Assembly (NCBI GenBank): GCA_963760375.1
Contig: CAVXCS010000002.1
Span: 152,064-216,063, forward strand
Origin: Pelagihabitans sp963760375
Lineage (GTDB): Bacteria; Bacteroidota; Bacteroidia; Flavobacteriales; Flavobacteriaceae
Length of the DNA: 64,000 bases
Direction: 5' to 3'
Shown: one piece after another, positions 17,784 to 27,046 of the stretch
Layout: every line of letters starts with the position of its first letter
Numbering within the stretch: the stretch's first letter is position 1
Notes under the pieces: generated by a model
Database searches by the model: none
What the model was told of the DNA's origin: nothing
The model's input: only the letters and a program-made list of their open reading frames with translations
Translations under genes and position numbers: made by a program

Positions 17784-19184
17784 ATGGCATTAGAATCTGA
17801 GGAAAGACCAAGCCAGTCAATTACCAAGTTCGAATCCATGCTCAAGACCGATGACGTCTATTTCTTTGATGCTGAGGACTTTGAGGAAATCATCCACCAC
17901 TATCTCAACCATGGAAAAATAGCCCTGGCCAAAAAAGCAATCAAAATAGGTTTACAGCAGCACCCTGCTTCTGTCGAGCTCAAATTATTGGATGTGGAGG
18001 TACTGGTGTTCGAAAACAATCTGGAATTGGCCGAACGAATGCTCGATGAACTTCAGGTACTCGACGGCAATAATGAAGAAATCTTCATTCAACGGGCCAA
18101 CATCTTTTCCAAAAAAGACAATCATGAAGCGGCGGTCGATCTACTACAGAAAGCCCTGACTTTGACCGACGATACCTTCGACATACACTCCTTGTTGGGG
18201 ATGGAATATCTGTTCATGGACGATTTTATGCGGGCTAAGGAAAATTTCATGAAATGCGTGGCCTTTGACGAACAGGATTATTCTGCCTTGTACAACGTGG
18301 TATACTGTTTCGAGTTTTTGGAAGACTATGACGGGGCGATTACCTATCTGAACGACTACCTTGAAAGAAACCCATACTGCGAAGTGGCTTGGCACCAATT
18401 GGGCAAGCAGTACTATACCAAAAAAATGTTTCCGGAAGCCTTGGCCGCCTTCGATTTTGCCATCATTTCCGATGATGGCTTTATGGGTGCCTATTTCGAA
18501 AAAGGAAAGGTTCTCGAAAAATTGGCCAAATATGAAGCGGCCATAGAGAACTATGAAACCACCTTGAAACTTGAAGACCCCACTTCGCACGCCTATTTGC
18601 GAATAGGCCGGTGCTACGAGAAATTGGGCAACCTGGAGATGGCCAAATACCATTATTACAAAACGGTTCATGAAGATCCGCTTCTGGATAAGGGATGGTT
18701 GATGATCACCGAATTCTATTATAAAAAAGGAGATTATAAAAAAGCGCTCCACTACATCAACAAAGCCCTCAACATAGATGGTGACAATCCTGACTATTGG
18801 AAAAAATGCGGGAAGATCCATGTGGCTTTGCGCGATTTTGACAATGCCGATTTTGCCTATAAACACGCCATCGATATGGGCAATTATGAATTGGACACCT
18901 GGTTCAGTTGGGCGGAAGTTTCGAAATTGGACAACAATTTGGATACTGCCCTGGGTATTTTGTCGCAGTGCCACGAATTTTTTCCGGAGCGAGTTGAAAT
19001 CCTTTATAAGAGGGCGGGATATTATCTATTGAAAGGAGATAAGATCAATGGCCGTATCAGTTTAATGAATGCCCTTAGGAAAGATCTTAAAAAACTTTCG
19101 CTCTTCACCGCAGAGTTTCCTCAATTCAGCCAACTCGATTGGGTTTTGGAAGTGGTCTCGGCTTCCAAAAAAACACCTCGATAA
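17784..19184 (+). CDS. Tetratricopeptide repeat protein
   Basis: A 466-residue cytoplasmic protein made almost wholly of TPR units, with recurring helices such as AYFEKGKVLEKLAKYEAAIE, AYLRIGRCYEKLGNLEMAKY and KKGDYKKALHYINKALNI. I count roughly ten to eleven repeats between residues 30 and 440. No signal peptide. A TPR gene ahead of paired DUF368 genes is, by memory, a common flavobacterial arrangement. A scaffolding role is likely; the partner is unknown. Confidence 0.85.
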   Translation: MALESEERPSQSITKFESMLKTDDVYFFDAEDFEEIIHHYLNHGKIALAKKAIKIGLQQHPASVELKLLDVEVLVFENNLELAERMLDELQVLDGNNEEIFIQRANIFSKKDNHEAAVDLLQKALTLTDDTFDIHSLLGMEYLFMDDFMRAKENFMKCVAFDEQDYSALYNVVYCFEFLEDYDGAITYLNDYLERNPYCEVAWHQLGKQYYTKKMFPEALAAFDFAIISDDGFMGAYFEKGKVLEKLAKYEAAIENYETTLKLEDPTSHAYLRIGRCYEKLGNLEMAKYHYYKTVHEDPLLDKGWLMITEFYYKKGDYKKALHYINKALNIDGDNPDYWKKCGKIHVALRDFDNADFAYKHAIDMGNYELDTWFSWAEVSKLDNNLDTALGILSQCHEFFPERVEILYKRAGYYLLKGDKINGRISLMNALRKDLKKLSLFTAEFPQFSQLDWVLEVVSASKKTPR

Positions 19185-19317
19185 TTAAGTTAATTTTATC
19201 TATTCCATCTTGGGCGCTTCCCCGTATTTGTCCATATTTGTATTGGCCAATAATAGGGAGCCCATGCCGATCCCATACGGTTGGTTCCCAAGGCCGAAAT
19301 GCTTGAAAAGGAATTGT

Positions 19318-19325
19318 TATTTTTG
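19318..19325 (+). promoter_or_regulatory. -7 element TATTTTTG upstream of the first DUF368 gene
   Basis: Exact TAnnTTTG match 42 nt upstream of the chosen ATG (19368), in the 183-nt gap after the TPR gene. A -33 TTG at the proper spacing is not obvious. Confidence 0.4.
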
Positions 19326-19367
19326 AAGCATTAATTGAAATGCCCCAATAAAAATGGCCCAGATTTT

Positions 19368-20285
19368 ATGAAAGAACGCAACCTGTTCCAATATGCAGTG
19401 ATCACCTTAAAAGGAATGGCCATGGGTGCGGCCGATGTGGTTCCGGGAGTCTCTGGAGGCACCATAGCCTTTATTTCAGGTATTTATGAAGAACTGATCA
19501 CTTCGATCAACAATGTGAACCTGTCCTTGATCGCAACTTGGAAACGCGACGGATTTAAAGCATGCTGGTCTCAGTTGAACGGCAACTTTTTGGTAGCACT
19601 TTTCTTGGGCATCTTCATCAGCCTGTTCTCACTTGCCGCTTTGGTGAGCTGGCTTTTGGAAAATGAACCCATTTTGTTGTGGTCCTTCTTTTTTGGGCTC
19701 GTGGTGGCCAGCATTCTTTTTGTCGGAAAGGAAATAGAGCAGTGGCGACCGGTCACTTTCCTCATGCTTTTTATAGGGGCGGCAATCGCATATTTCATCA
19801 CCACACTGCCCCCAAGCGATAATATTGCCGGGCTGCCCTATTTGTTTTTGTGCGGTGCCTTGGCCGTTTGTGCCATGATACTTCCCGGTATTTCCGGCGC
19901 GTTCATTTTGGTGCTCCTCGGGTCGTACAAGACCATTCTTGATGCGGTACATGAGGTGGATCTGAAAGTCATCGTCACCGTGGGATTGGGCGCGGTATTC
20001 GGTCTGCTCAGCTTTGCCAAATTGCTCAAATGGATGTTCAGTAATTATAAAAATATTACACTTGCCATACTAACCGGCTTTATTGTGGGCTCATTGCCAA
20101 AAATTTGGCCATGGAAGGAAGTATTGGAGACCCGTATTTTTGGTGACAAGATCATTACCGTGAAAGAACAGAACATCTCCCCCTTTGCCTATGAAGGTGA
20201 AAACCAACTTTGGTTCGCCCTTATGGCGGCCTTGGGGGGTTTCTTGCTTATTCTTTTGCTCGAAAAACTCGCCGCTAAAAAATAA
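19368..20285 (+). CDS. DUF368 (PopT-type) undecaprenyl-phosphate translocase, copy 1
   Basis: A 305-residue polytopic membrane protein of the DUF368 family, members of which (PopT) were recently shown to return undecaprenyl phosphate across the cytoplasmic membrane. The family hallmark GAADVVPGVSGGTIAFISG appears near residue 17, and a second, inverted-repeat copy of the motif, LPGISGAFILVLLGSY, near 175; about eight or nine hydrophobic spans follow the fold. I start at ATG 19368 because the TTG frame from 19335 adds polar residues without homology. It is followed after 12 nt by a paralogue. Confidence 0.87.
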   Translation: MKERNLFQYAVITLKGMAMGAADVVPGVSGGTIAFISGIYEELITSINNVNLSLIATWKRDGFKACWSQLNGNFLVALFLGIFISLFSLAALVSWLLENEPILLWSFFFGLVVASILFVGKEIEQWRPVTFLMLFIGAAIAYFITTLPPSDNIAGLPYLFLCGALAVCAMILPGISGAFILVLLGSYKTILDAVHEVDLKVIVTVGLGAVFGLLSFAKLLKWMFSNYKNITLAILTGFIVGSLPKIWPWKEVLETRIFGDKIITVKEQNISPFAYEGENQLWFALMAALGGFLLILLLEKLAAKK

Positions 20286-20297
20286 TGATCCTGCCAC

Positions 20298-21311
20298 ATG
20301 TACGAACCAAGGTCCTTTTTAGATAAATTTTTTCTGGTGATCAAGGGACTTTGTATGGGTGCTGCGAACAAAGTGCCCGGTGTATCGGGGGGCATCGTGG
20401 CATTTGTGGGCGGTTTTTATGTTGAATTCATCTACTCCCTTCAAAAAATCAACATCAAGGCATTTCGACTGCTCATCAATGGTCGTTTCAAAAGCTTTTA
20501 TCGATATGTCAACGGCACTTTTTTAAGCCTGCTGATTTTTGGCATGTTGGTCAGTTACTTCAGTATTTCCAAGATTTTGGACTATTTTTTGGAGCGTAAA
20601 GAACTCTTCGTCTGGGCGGCTTTCTTCGGAATGATACTGGGCTCCATCTATTTTATTGCCAAGGATTTCAAACACTGGAACAAAAAAACCATTACGGCAG
20701 GCCTGATCGGCTTGATCGTTGGCATTTCGATCAGTTTTTTGAGTCCGGCCAAGGAAAACGACAATTTGTTATTTATCTTTTTATGTGGCATGATCAGTGT
20801 TTCTGGCATGACCTTGCCCGGACTATCAGGTTCCTTTATTCTGATATTGCTCGGGAACTACGTGCTGTTACTGGTCGATTCGGTCAATGCCCTCTACGAT
20901 ACCTTTGCGGAAATGATTCGGGGCGATTTCAGTTTCATAAACAACCTGGAAAGACTATATACCCTTAAAATTTTGGCCGTTTTTACGGCGGGTTCGGCCA
21001 CCGGACTGGTAACCCTGTCACATATCCTGACCTATGTTTTAAAACACTACAAACACATCACGACCGCCACCATCATCGGTTTCATAACCGGTTCTTTGGG
21101 GGTTGTGTGGCCCTGGAAAAAGACCATCTATAGAACCGATCATTTGGGCCAGCTGTTCCTCGACTCCAATGGCAAGGCGATCATCGTAAATTATGAGCGT
21201 TACCTTCCTGAATTCGGCATTTCGGAGACCTGGTGGGCATTGTTTTTTATCATTTTGGGAATCACTATATTATTGGGATTGGACTGGTATGGCAAAAACA
21301 GGAAAAAGTAA
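20298..21311 (+). CDS. DUF368 (PopT-type) undecaprenyl-phosphate translocase, copy 2
   Basis: A 337-residue paralogue of the preceding gene with the same hallmarks, GAANKVPGVSGGIVAFVGG near residue 22 and LPGLSGSFILILLGNY near 173. Sequence divergence from copy 1 is large outside these motifs, so the duplication is old. It may have a distinct lipid or growth condition. Its 3' end overlaps the start of aroE by 23 nt. Confidence 0.87.
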   Translation: MYEPRSFLDKFFLVIKGLCMGAANKVPGVSGGIVAFVGGFYVEFIYSLQKINIKAFRLLINGRFKSFYRYVNGTFLSLLIFGMLVSYFSISKILDYFLERKELFVWAAFFGMILGSIYFIAKDFKHWNKKTITAGLIGLIVGISISFLSPAKENDNLLFIFLCGMISVSGMTLPGLSGSFILILLGNYVLLLVDSVNALYDTFAEMIRGDFSFINNLERLYTLKILAVFTAGSATGLVTLSHILTYVLKHYKHITTATIIGFITGSLGVVWPWKKTIYRTDHLGQLFLDSNGKAIIVNYERYLPEFGISETWWALFFIILGITILLGLDWYGKNRKK

Positions 21312-22056
21312 ATTTAGGTACGGTTTGGTGGGAAGGAACATCTCGTATTCCTTTTCCAGGGGCTATTTCCTCAAAAAATTCGAGGCCCAAGGGTTGCATG
21401 ACCATTCCTATGAAAACTTTGATCTGCCCCAAATCGATGCCTTTGCGCAATTGATGAAAACCCAAATCGATATTTGCGGTTTAAACGTAACCATTCCATA
21501 TAAGGAAGCCATTATACCTTATTTGGACGAATTGGACGCCACTGCCCGAAAAATAGGAGCCGTCAATACGATAAAAATTGAAGGGGAATCGCTCATAGGT
21601 TATAATACCGACGTATACGGCTTTCGCAAAGCCTTGGAGCCCCTGCTGAAAAAAAACCATCGCCGGTCGCTCATTCTTGGAACTGGTGGGGCTTCTAAAG
21701 CCGTGGCTTTCGTTTTGGACGAATTGGGGATTGCACACCAAGGGGTGTCGAGAACACCCACAGCGCAGCAGATAGACTATGGATCTTTGAACGAAACGAT
21801 CATGCAGGAAAACCCGATTTTGGTGAACTGTACCCCCTTGGGCACCTACCCAAATATTCTTGACAAACCTCCGATCCCCTACGAATTCATAGGCCCTGAA
21901 CATTTGTTGTTCGATTTGATCTATAATCCGGAAAAATCGGCCTTCCTCCAAGAGGGGGAAATCCGCGGTGCAACCTTCTCCAACGGGCTTGGCATGCTGG
22001 AACTACAGGCCGAGAAAGCTTGGGAAATATGGACAGGCACAAAACTGTCCCCATAA
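21289..22056 (+). CDS. aroE: Shikimate dehydrogenase
   Basis: A 255-residue NADP-dependent enzyme reducing 3-dehydroshikimate in aromatic amino acid synthesis. I start at ATG 21289 (MAKTGKSKFRYGLVGRNIS), giving normal length; the upstream frame from 21193 lies inside the DUF368 gene. The substrate motif YGLVGRNISYSFS (shikimate-binding serines), NVTIPYKEAI with the catalytic Lys, GAVNTIKIEG and the Rossmann loop LGTGGASKAV are all present, as is the C-terminal GLGMLELQAEKAWEIW. Confidence 0.94.
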   Translation: MAKTGKSKFRYGLVGRNISYSFSRGYFLKKFEAQGLHDHSYENFDLPQIDAFAQLMKTQIDICGLNVTIPYKEAIIPYLDELDATARKIGAVNTIKIEGESLIGYNTDVYGFRKALEPLLKKNHRRSLILGTGGASKAVAFVLDELGIAHQGVSRTPTAQQIDYGSLNETIMQENPILVNCTPLGTYPNILDKPPIPYEFIGPEHLLFDLIYNPEKSAFLQEGEIRGATFSNGLGMLELQAEKAWEIWTGTKLSP

Positions 22057-22133
22057 CCGCAACACCCCTCATAAAAGCTACGACAAAGACTGGAGTTGAC
22101 CACTGGTAAGGGCCTTTTCGTTCGAAATACCCA

Positions 22134-22160
22134 TTGGAAAAGACTTTTGCATTAACTTTG
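22134..22160 (+). promoter_or_regulatory. Promoter TTG-N16-TAACTTTG upstream of the DUF349 gene
   Basis: A -33 TTG at 22134-22136 and an exact -7 TAACTTTG at 22153-22160. Transcription would begin near 22167, before the candidate start codons at 22191 and 22221. Confidence 0.55.
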
Positions 22161-22220
22161 TCATTAGATGGGTTGTCACTATCTTCCCTTATGATAGGGA
22201 TAACCGGAAAACTTGGAGAA

Positions 22221-24377
22221 ATGCCAGAAGAGAAAGAACAGGAAATACAGGAGTCGAAAAAGAAAAAGGACAAACGTGTGCAGCGCGATCTGGTTTCTGG
22301 ACTGGAAGAGCACCTTCAAGATGACAATTTGGACGAGATGGAAGGTACTAAGGTGAAGGCGCCCAAAAAAAAGGCAGCAAAAAAAGAATCCCAAAAATTA
22401 AGTCCGGGAAAAGACGAACAGGAAAACGCCCCCATTGAGGAAAAGGTTGCACGGGAGGAGCAATCAAGTATTTCGGCCGATGGCGGAAAAATCAAGACTG
22501 AAGACGAAGAGACACATGAAGCGGTTCAATCCGAGATAGACGATGAGAATGCGGAGGATGCCGAAGACCATGAAAACAAAAACCGCCACCATATCCCCCT
22601 TTTGGATTACCATTCAATGCCGATGGAGAATTTGGTGGGCGAACTGCAAAGATTGGTACGAAACGAGAAGGTGCAGGCCATCAAAAGGCATGTTGAAGGT
22701 ATCAAACATGAATTTGATCTTAAATTTCAGGATTTTCTCGAAGGCAAAAAAGAAGAATTTGTCAACGCGGGCGGCAATGAAGTTGATTTTAAGTACAATT
22801 CCAACACCAAACGCCAGTTCAACGAAGTTTATGCCGATTATCGTGAAAAGCGTGACCATTATTATAAAAACCTGGAAAAAAGCCTCAAGGAAAACCTGGC
22901 CGATCGTTTGTCGATCATCGATGAGCTCAAAGGTCTGGTGAATATGGAAGAGGATATCAACACCACCTACAATAGTTTTAAATCATTACAGGAACGATGG
23001 CGACAAGCAGGACCTATTCCACGAGCCAATTACAATGATGTTTGGCGAACCTATCAGCACCATATTGAAATATTCTATGACTTCCTGTCGCTCAACAGGG
23101 AACTTCGAGATCTCGATTTCAAGCACAACTTGGAGGAAAAAACAAAACTGGTGGAAAGCGCCGAAGCCTTGGCCAAAGAAAAAGACCTTGGAAAAGCTTT
23201 CAGAGACCTTCAGGAATTGCACAAAATCTGGAAAGAGGAAATTGGCCCAGTTGACCGGGAACACCGCGACGCCATATGGGAACGGTTCAGCAACGCCACC
23301 AAAGCCCTGCACCTCAGAAGACAAGAGCAGCTCAAGGAACTGGAGCAGGTTTACGAGGCGAACTTATTGAAGAAAAATGAAATCATAGCACAGATCGATG
23401 CTTTGGCGGCAGAGGTGGCCAACAACCATAGGGCCTTGCAGCAACAGATCAAATTGGTGAACACCCTAAGGGATTCGTTTTTCAAGGCCGGCAAAGTACC
23501 GCAAAGGGCCAACGAAGAAAATTGGGGGGCCTTTAAAGCGGCAACCCGAAAATTCAACCACAAGAAAAATACCTTTTACAAAAACCTCAAAAAAGAACAG
23601 CAGCACAACCTCGATCAAAAAAGGGCATTATTGGCCCTGGCAATCGAACTTAAAGACAGTGAAGACTGGGAAATGGCCACCCAGGAAATGAAACGGATAC
23701 AGAACGAATGGAAAAAAATCGGCCATGTACCACGCAAATTTTCCGATCGGCTCTGGGAAGAATTCAAAAATGCCTGCAATCACTATTTCGAAAGGCTGCA
23801 TTCGTTAAAAAACAGTGCCCATAAGCAGGAAGCCGAAAACTTGGAAAAGAAGAATGCCGGCCTTGATCGCTTGCGCCAATTTTCCTTGAGCGGGGATCGG
23901 GACAAGGATATCGCCCAATTGAAGGGGTTTATTGCGGAATGGAAATCCTACGGCAGGGTACCCTACAAAGACAAAAACATCGATCAAAAGTTCAACAAGA
24001 TCCTGGATGCCATATTCAAAAAATTGGATATTGGCAGAAAGGAGGCCGAGTTGATGAAATATGGCAATAAAATACAGCAATTGGCAAAAGCCGACGACCA
24101 TGGGCGCGCCCTTGGGAACGAAAGGCAATTCATCCGTAAAAAATTGGATGAAACCAAGGCCGAAATAAGACAACTTGAAAACAACCTTCAGTTTTTTTCG
24201 AACGGCTCGGAAGACAACCCGATCGTGCAGGAAGTGATCAAAAAAATTGACAGGCATCGGGAAGATTTGGAAACCTGGAAGGGAAAACTGAAAAAACTGA
24301 ACATTGCAGAGAATAGTCTGAACAGGGCGGCAGATGAGGCTTCCGAAGAAGATGTTGAAGGTTCTGAAGAAGGGTAG
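22221..24377 (+). CDS. DUF349 domain-containing coiled-coil protein
   Basis: A protein of about 718 residues (start MPEEKEQEIQES; ATG 22191 would add ten residues). The first 130 residues are low-complexity, Lys/Glu-rich and probably disordered. The rest contains at least five DUF349 units, each built around an aromatic motif such as LQERWRQAGPIPRANYNDVW, LHKIWKEEIGPVDREHRDAI and IQNEWKKIGHVPRKFSDRLW, in long helical coiled coils. The C-terminus is acidic. No enzymatic motif. Family function is unknown; the protein is widely conserved in Bacteroidota. Confidence 0.88.
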   Translation: MPEEKEQEIQESKKKKDKRVQRDLVSGLEEHLQDDNLDEMEGTKVKAPKKKAAKKESQKLSPGKDEQENAPIEEKVAREEQSSISADGGKIKTEDEETHEAVQSEIDDENAEDAEDHENKNRHHIPLLDYHSMPMENLVGELQRLVRNEKVQAIKRHVEGIKHEFDLKFQDFLEGKKEEFVNAGGNEVDFKYNSNTKRQFNEVYADYREKRDHYYKNLEKSLKENLADRLSIIDELKGLVNMEEDINTTYNSFKSLQERWRQAGPIPRANYNDVWRTYQHHIEIFYDFLSLNRELRDLDFKHNLEEKTKLVESAEALAKEKDLGKAFRDLQELHKIWKEEIGPVDREHRDAIWERFSNATKALHLRRQEQLKELEQVYEANLLKKNEIIAQIDALAAEVANNHRALQQQIKLVNTLRDSFFKAGKVPQRANEENWGAFKAATRKFNHKKNTFYKNLKKEQQHNLDQKRALLALAIELKDSEDWEMATQEMKRIQNEWKKIGHVPRKFSDRLWEEFKNACNHYFERLHSLKNSAHKQEAENLEKKNAGLDRLRQFSLSGDRDKDIAQLKGFIAEWKSYGRVPYKDKNIDQKFNKILDAIFKKLDIGRKEAELMKYGNKIQQLAKADDHGRALGNERQFIRKKLDETKAEIRQLENNLQFFSNGSEDNPIVQEVIKKIDRHREDLETWKGKLKKLNIAENSLNRAADEASEEDVEGSEEG

Positions 24378-24389
24378 GATTCAAAAAAC

Positions 24390-25985
24390 ATGCGATATAT
24401 GAAGAATATTCGGGCCATGATCCAAAAAATGGCGTTGGCAGCCCTTATCCTTTTCCTCGGCTGCAAAAACAATACACAGCAACAAGAGCAGGAAACCAAA
24501 AAATTGCCGCGTATTGCCATAGCTGGCCTGGCGATAGAGTCAAGTACTTTTTCGCCTGCCCTGACCCATGAAGAAGCCTTTCATGCAAAAGAGGCCGATT
24601 CCGTTTTCGCCTTTTATCCTTTCCTTTCACCCGATTCCTTGGACAGAAAAAGGGCGGACTGGGTACCGACATTGCGTGCCCATGCCCTTCCCGGGGGAAC
24701 CGTGACACGTGAGGCTTATGAATCGTTGGTCGGAAAAACCCTTAAGATGCTCAAGGACGGTGCGCCGTACGATGGTCTTTTCTTCGATATCCACGGGGCG
24801 ATGAGCGTGGTAGGGTTGGAGGATCCCGAAGGGGACTTCATAACCCGAATAAGGGAAGTCATCGGTAAGGGGCCCATGATATCGACTTCCATGGACCTCC
24901 ATGGAAACGTTTCGAAACGACTTGCCGAACATACCGATCTCATTACCTGTTATCGCATGGCCCCCCACGAAGACGCCCTAGAATCTAAAAAAAGGGCCGT
25001 TGATCTGCTTTTAGAGCGACTTGAAAACGGTAAGGGAAAACCAAAGTACAAGGCATGGATACCCGTGCCCATTTTATTGCCAGGGGAAAAGACGAGCACG
25101 AGAATTGAGCCGGGCAAAGGTTTGTATGCCAAAGTAGGCCCCGCGGCCAACCAGGAAGGGATTCTGGACGCTGCCATCTGGATCGGCTATGCCTGGGCAG
25201 ACGAACCCCGCAACCATGCCGTGGTAATGGTCACCGGCGATGATGGCGACAAGGTAACGGCCACAGCCGAACAACTTGCCAACAACTTTTGGGAGGTTAG
25301 GGACGAATTTGAATTTGTTGCCCCGACCGCAACCTTGGAACAAAGCCTCAACCTGGCCTTGGCCAGTAAAAAACACCCCTTTTTTATCAGTGATATGGGC
25401 GACAACCCCACTGCGGGAGGCGCAGGGGATGTCTCCTGGACATTAAAGGAGATCTTGTCCAGAAAAGAATTCAAATCTGAAAAGGGGCCTTCGGTCATCT
25501 ATGCTTCCATTCCCGGACCCGAGCTGGTTGAAAAGGCCCTTATTGCCGGAGTGGGTGCCCACATCGAAGCCTTTGTAGGTGCTGCGGTAGACGATCGTTT
25601 TGCGCCACCAGTGAAACTGTCCGGAACGATCATGGCCATCTTGGAGGGCGATATCAACGCCGAAACCGAAGTGGTGGTCAAGGTGGGGAGTATCAATGTC
25701 ATCGTCACCAAAAAACGCAAGCCCTATCACCGGGAGGCCGATTTTACAAAATTGGGGCTCAACCCTAGGGAAACCGATATCGTCATCGTCAAAATTGGGT
25801 ATTTGGTACCCGAACTCTACGACATGCGGGCCGATTGGATCATGGCCACGACCCCGGGCGGGGTAGATCAGGATCTGGAGCGATTGGGCTACAAAAGAAT
25901 CAACAGGCCCATGTTCCCCTTGGACAAGGATATGGTGCGTCCAAATTTGAAAGCACAACTGATCCGGTCTTCCGAGGACATTTGA
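24390..25985 (+). CDS. M81-family metallopeptidase (MlrC-like) lipoprotein
   Basis: A 531-residue protein of the M81/MlrC (microcystinase C, DUF1485) family carrying a lipoprotein signal (MALAALILFLGCKN, lipobox FLGC), so it is membrane-anchored outside the cytoplasm; ATGs at 24390, 24399 and 24417 are all possible. Conserved motifs are AIAGLAIESSTFSP, DGLFFDIHGAMSVVG, STSMDLHGNVS, YRMAPHEDALES and DMGDNPTAGGAGDVSW, with the His/Asp residues likely metal ligands. MlrC degrades linear microcystin, but most relatives act on unknown cyclic or modified peptides or amides. The downstream genes encode a CPBP protease and a Gfo/Idh/MocA enzyme. Confidence 0.85.
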   Translation: MRYMKNIRAMIQKMALAALILFLGCKNNTQQQEQETKKLPRIAIAGLAIESSTFSPALTHEEAFHAKEADSVFAFYPFLSPDSLDRKRADWVPTLRAHALPGGTVTREAYESLVGKTLKMLKDGAPYDGLFFDIHGAMSVVGLEDPEGDFITRIREVIGKGPMISTSMDLHGNVSKRLAEHTDLITCYRMAPHEDALESKKRAVDLLLERLENGKGKPKYKAWIPVPILLPGEKTSTRIEPGKGLYAKVGPAANQEGILDAAIWIGYAWADEPRNHAVVMVTGDDGDKVTATAEQLANNFWEVRDEFEFVAPTATLEQSLNLALASKKHPFFISDMGDNPTAGGAGDVSWTLKEILSRKEFKSEKGPSVIYASIPGPELVEKALIAGVGAHIEAFVGAAVDDRFAPPVKLSGTIMAILEGDINAETEVVVKVGSINVIVTKKRKPYHREADFTKLGLNPRETDIVIVKIGYLVPELYDMRADWIMATTPGGVDQDLERLGYKRINRPMFPLDKDMVRPNLKAQLIRSSEDI

Positions 25986-26050
25986 GTTCGGTAGACCGGA
26001 CCTTCAAAAAATGAACCCATGCCTTCCAAACTATTGGAATAGAGGGTAAG

Positions 26051-26839
26051 ATGGTTCAAATCGGACTCCAAAAGTTTCTCCTACAGGCTGGTTATCGTAT
26101 GAAAAATTTTCGAATGCATGGATGGCGCTTCAATTCCCAATTGGGATTGGGGCTGATTTTCCTGTTCGGCGTCCCTAGGTTTCTTTTGGTATTGGATGCC
26201 AATCGAACAGGCAACTACAATTTAATTTCGATCATTTTTATACTGATGTGGGCCACACCCTATGTACTACTGGCGAAAAACGGGAGAAAAACCATCGGAA
26301 TGAAAAGGCCAAAAAACTTCGTTTGGCTCTTCTATGCTTTTTTGTTGGGAATTGGTGCATGTTCGTTCATTTTCGTTTTGGGTTCAGGCCTTTTTCAAGA
26401 CACGCTCGACAATTGGTTTGTTTATATTTCAAGGGCCTATGGCAGCATTCCCCTGACTGAGCTCAAAGGCCCTGACCAGCTGGGTTACTTTCTGATGTTT
26501 GCCATGGTGGCAATGACCTTGAGTCCAATTGGGGAAGAGCTGCTTTATCGGGGCATGATCCATCAGAGCTTCGTCGCAAGGTATGGCGAACACGGGGCAT
26601 CGATAATTGACAGTGCCGCCTTTGCCCTGGTGCATTTGGCCCATTTTGGCCTCGTCTTTGATCAAGGGGTATGGAAAATGATTTGGATTCCGGCACTTAT
26701 ATGGATGGCCTTGATGTATCTGACCAGTCGTATCTTTTTCTGGTGTAAAACGCAATCGGGATCGATTTACGGTGCCATCATGGGACATGCAGGATTCAAT
26801 TTTGCGATGACCTATTATATTTTCTATCATATCTTATGA
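26051..26839 (+). CDS. CPBP-family intramembrane glutamic protease
   Basis: A 262-residue membrane protein of the CAAX protease and bacteriocin-processing (CPBP/ABI) family. The active-site motifs are complete: EELLYRG near residue 162, FALVHLAHF near 193 and GHAGFNFAMTYY near 245. About six to seven membrane spans. ATG 26099 (MKNFRMHGWRF) is an alternative start closer to the first span. The substrate is unknown. Confidence 0.85.
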   Translation: MVQIGLQKFLLQAGYRMKNFRMHGWRFNSQLGLGLIFLFGVPRFLLVLDANRTGNYNLISIIFILMWATPYVLLAKNGRKTIGMKRPKNFVWLFYAFLLGIGACSFIFVLGSGLFQDTLDNWFVYISRAYGSIPLTELKGPDQLGYFLMFAMVAMTLSPIGEELLYRGMIHQSFVARYGEHGASIIDSAAFALVHLAHFGLVFDQGVWKMIWIPALIWMALMYLTSRIFFWCKTQSGSIYGAIMGHAGFNFAMTYYIFYHIL

Positions 26840-27046
26840 ACGACATTGGCATGATTGCAAGTTTACCTTGGCTGCCAGATATAAAACATCCTCCGAATTC
26901 CGATAAGAACTACTTGATTTTACTATCTTTAAACGACCCCGTAGCAGGCGCTTGAGGCACCGTATCATCCGAAATCGGAAGTTATGGCAAACGAAGAACG
27001 TGTACCTTGTTAAAAATATTTATATTCAAAAACCAAAATACAGATC

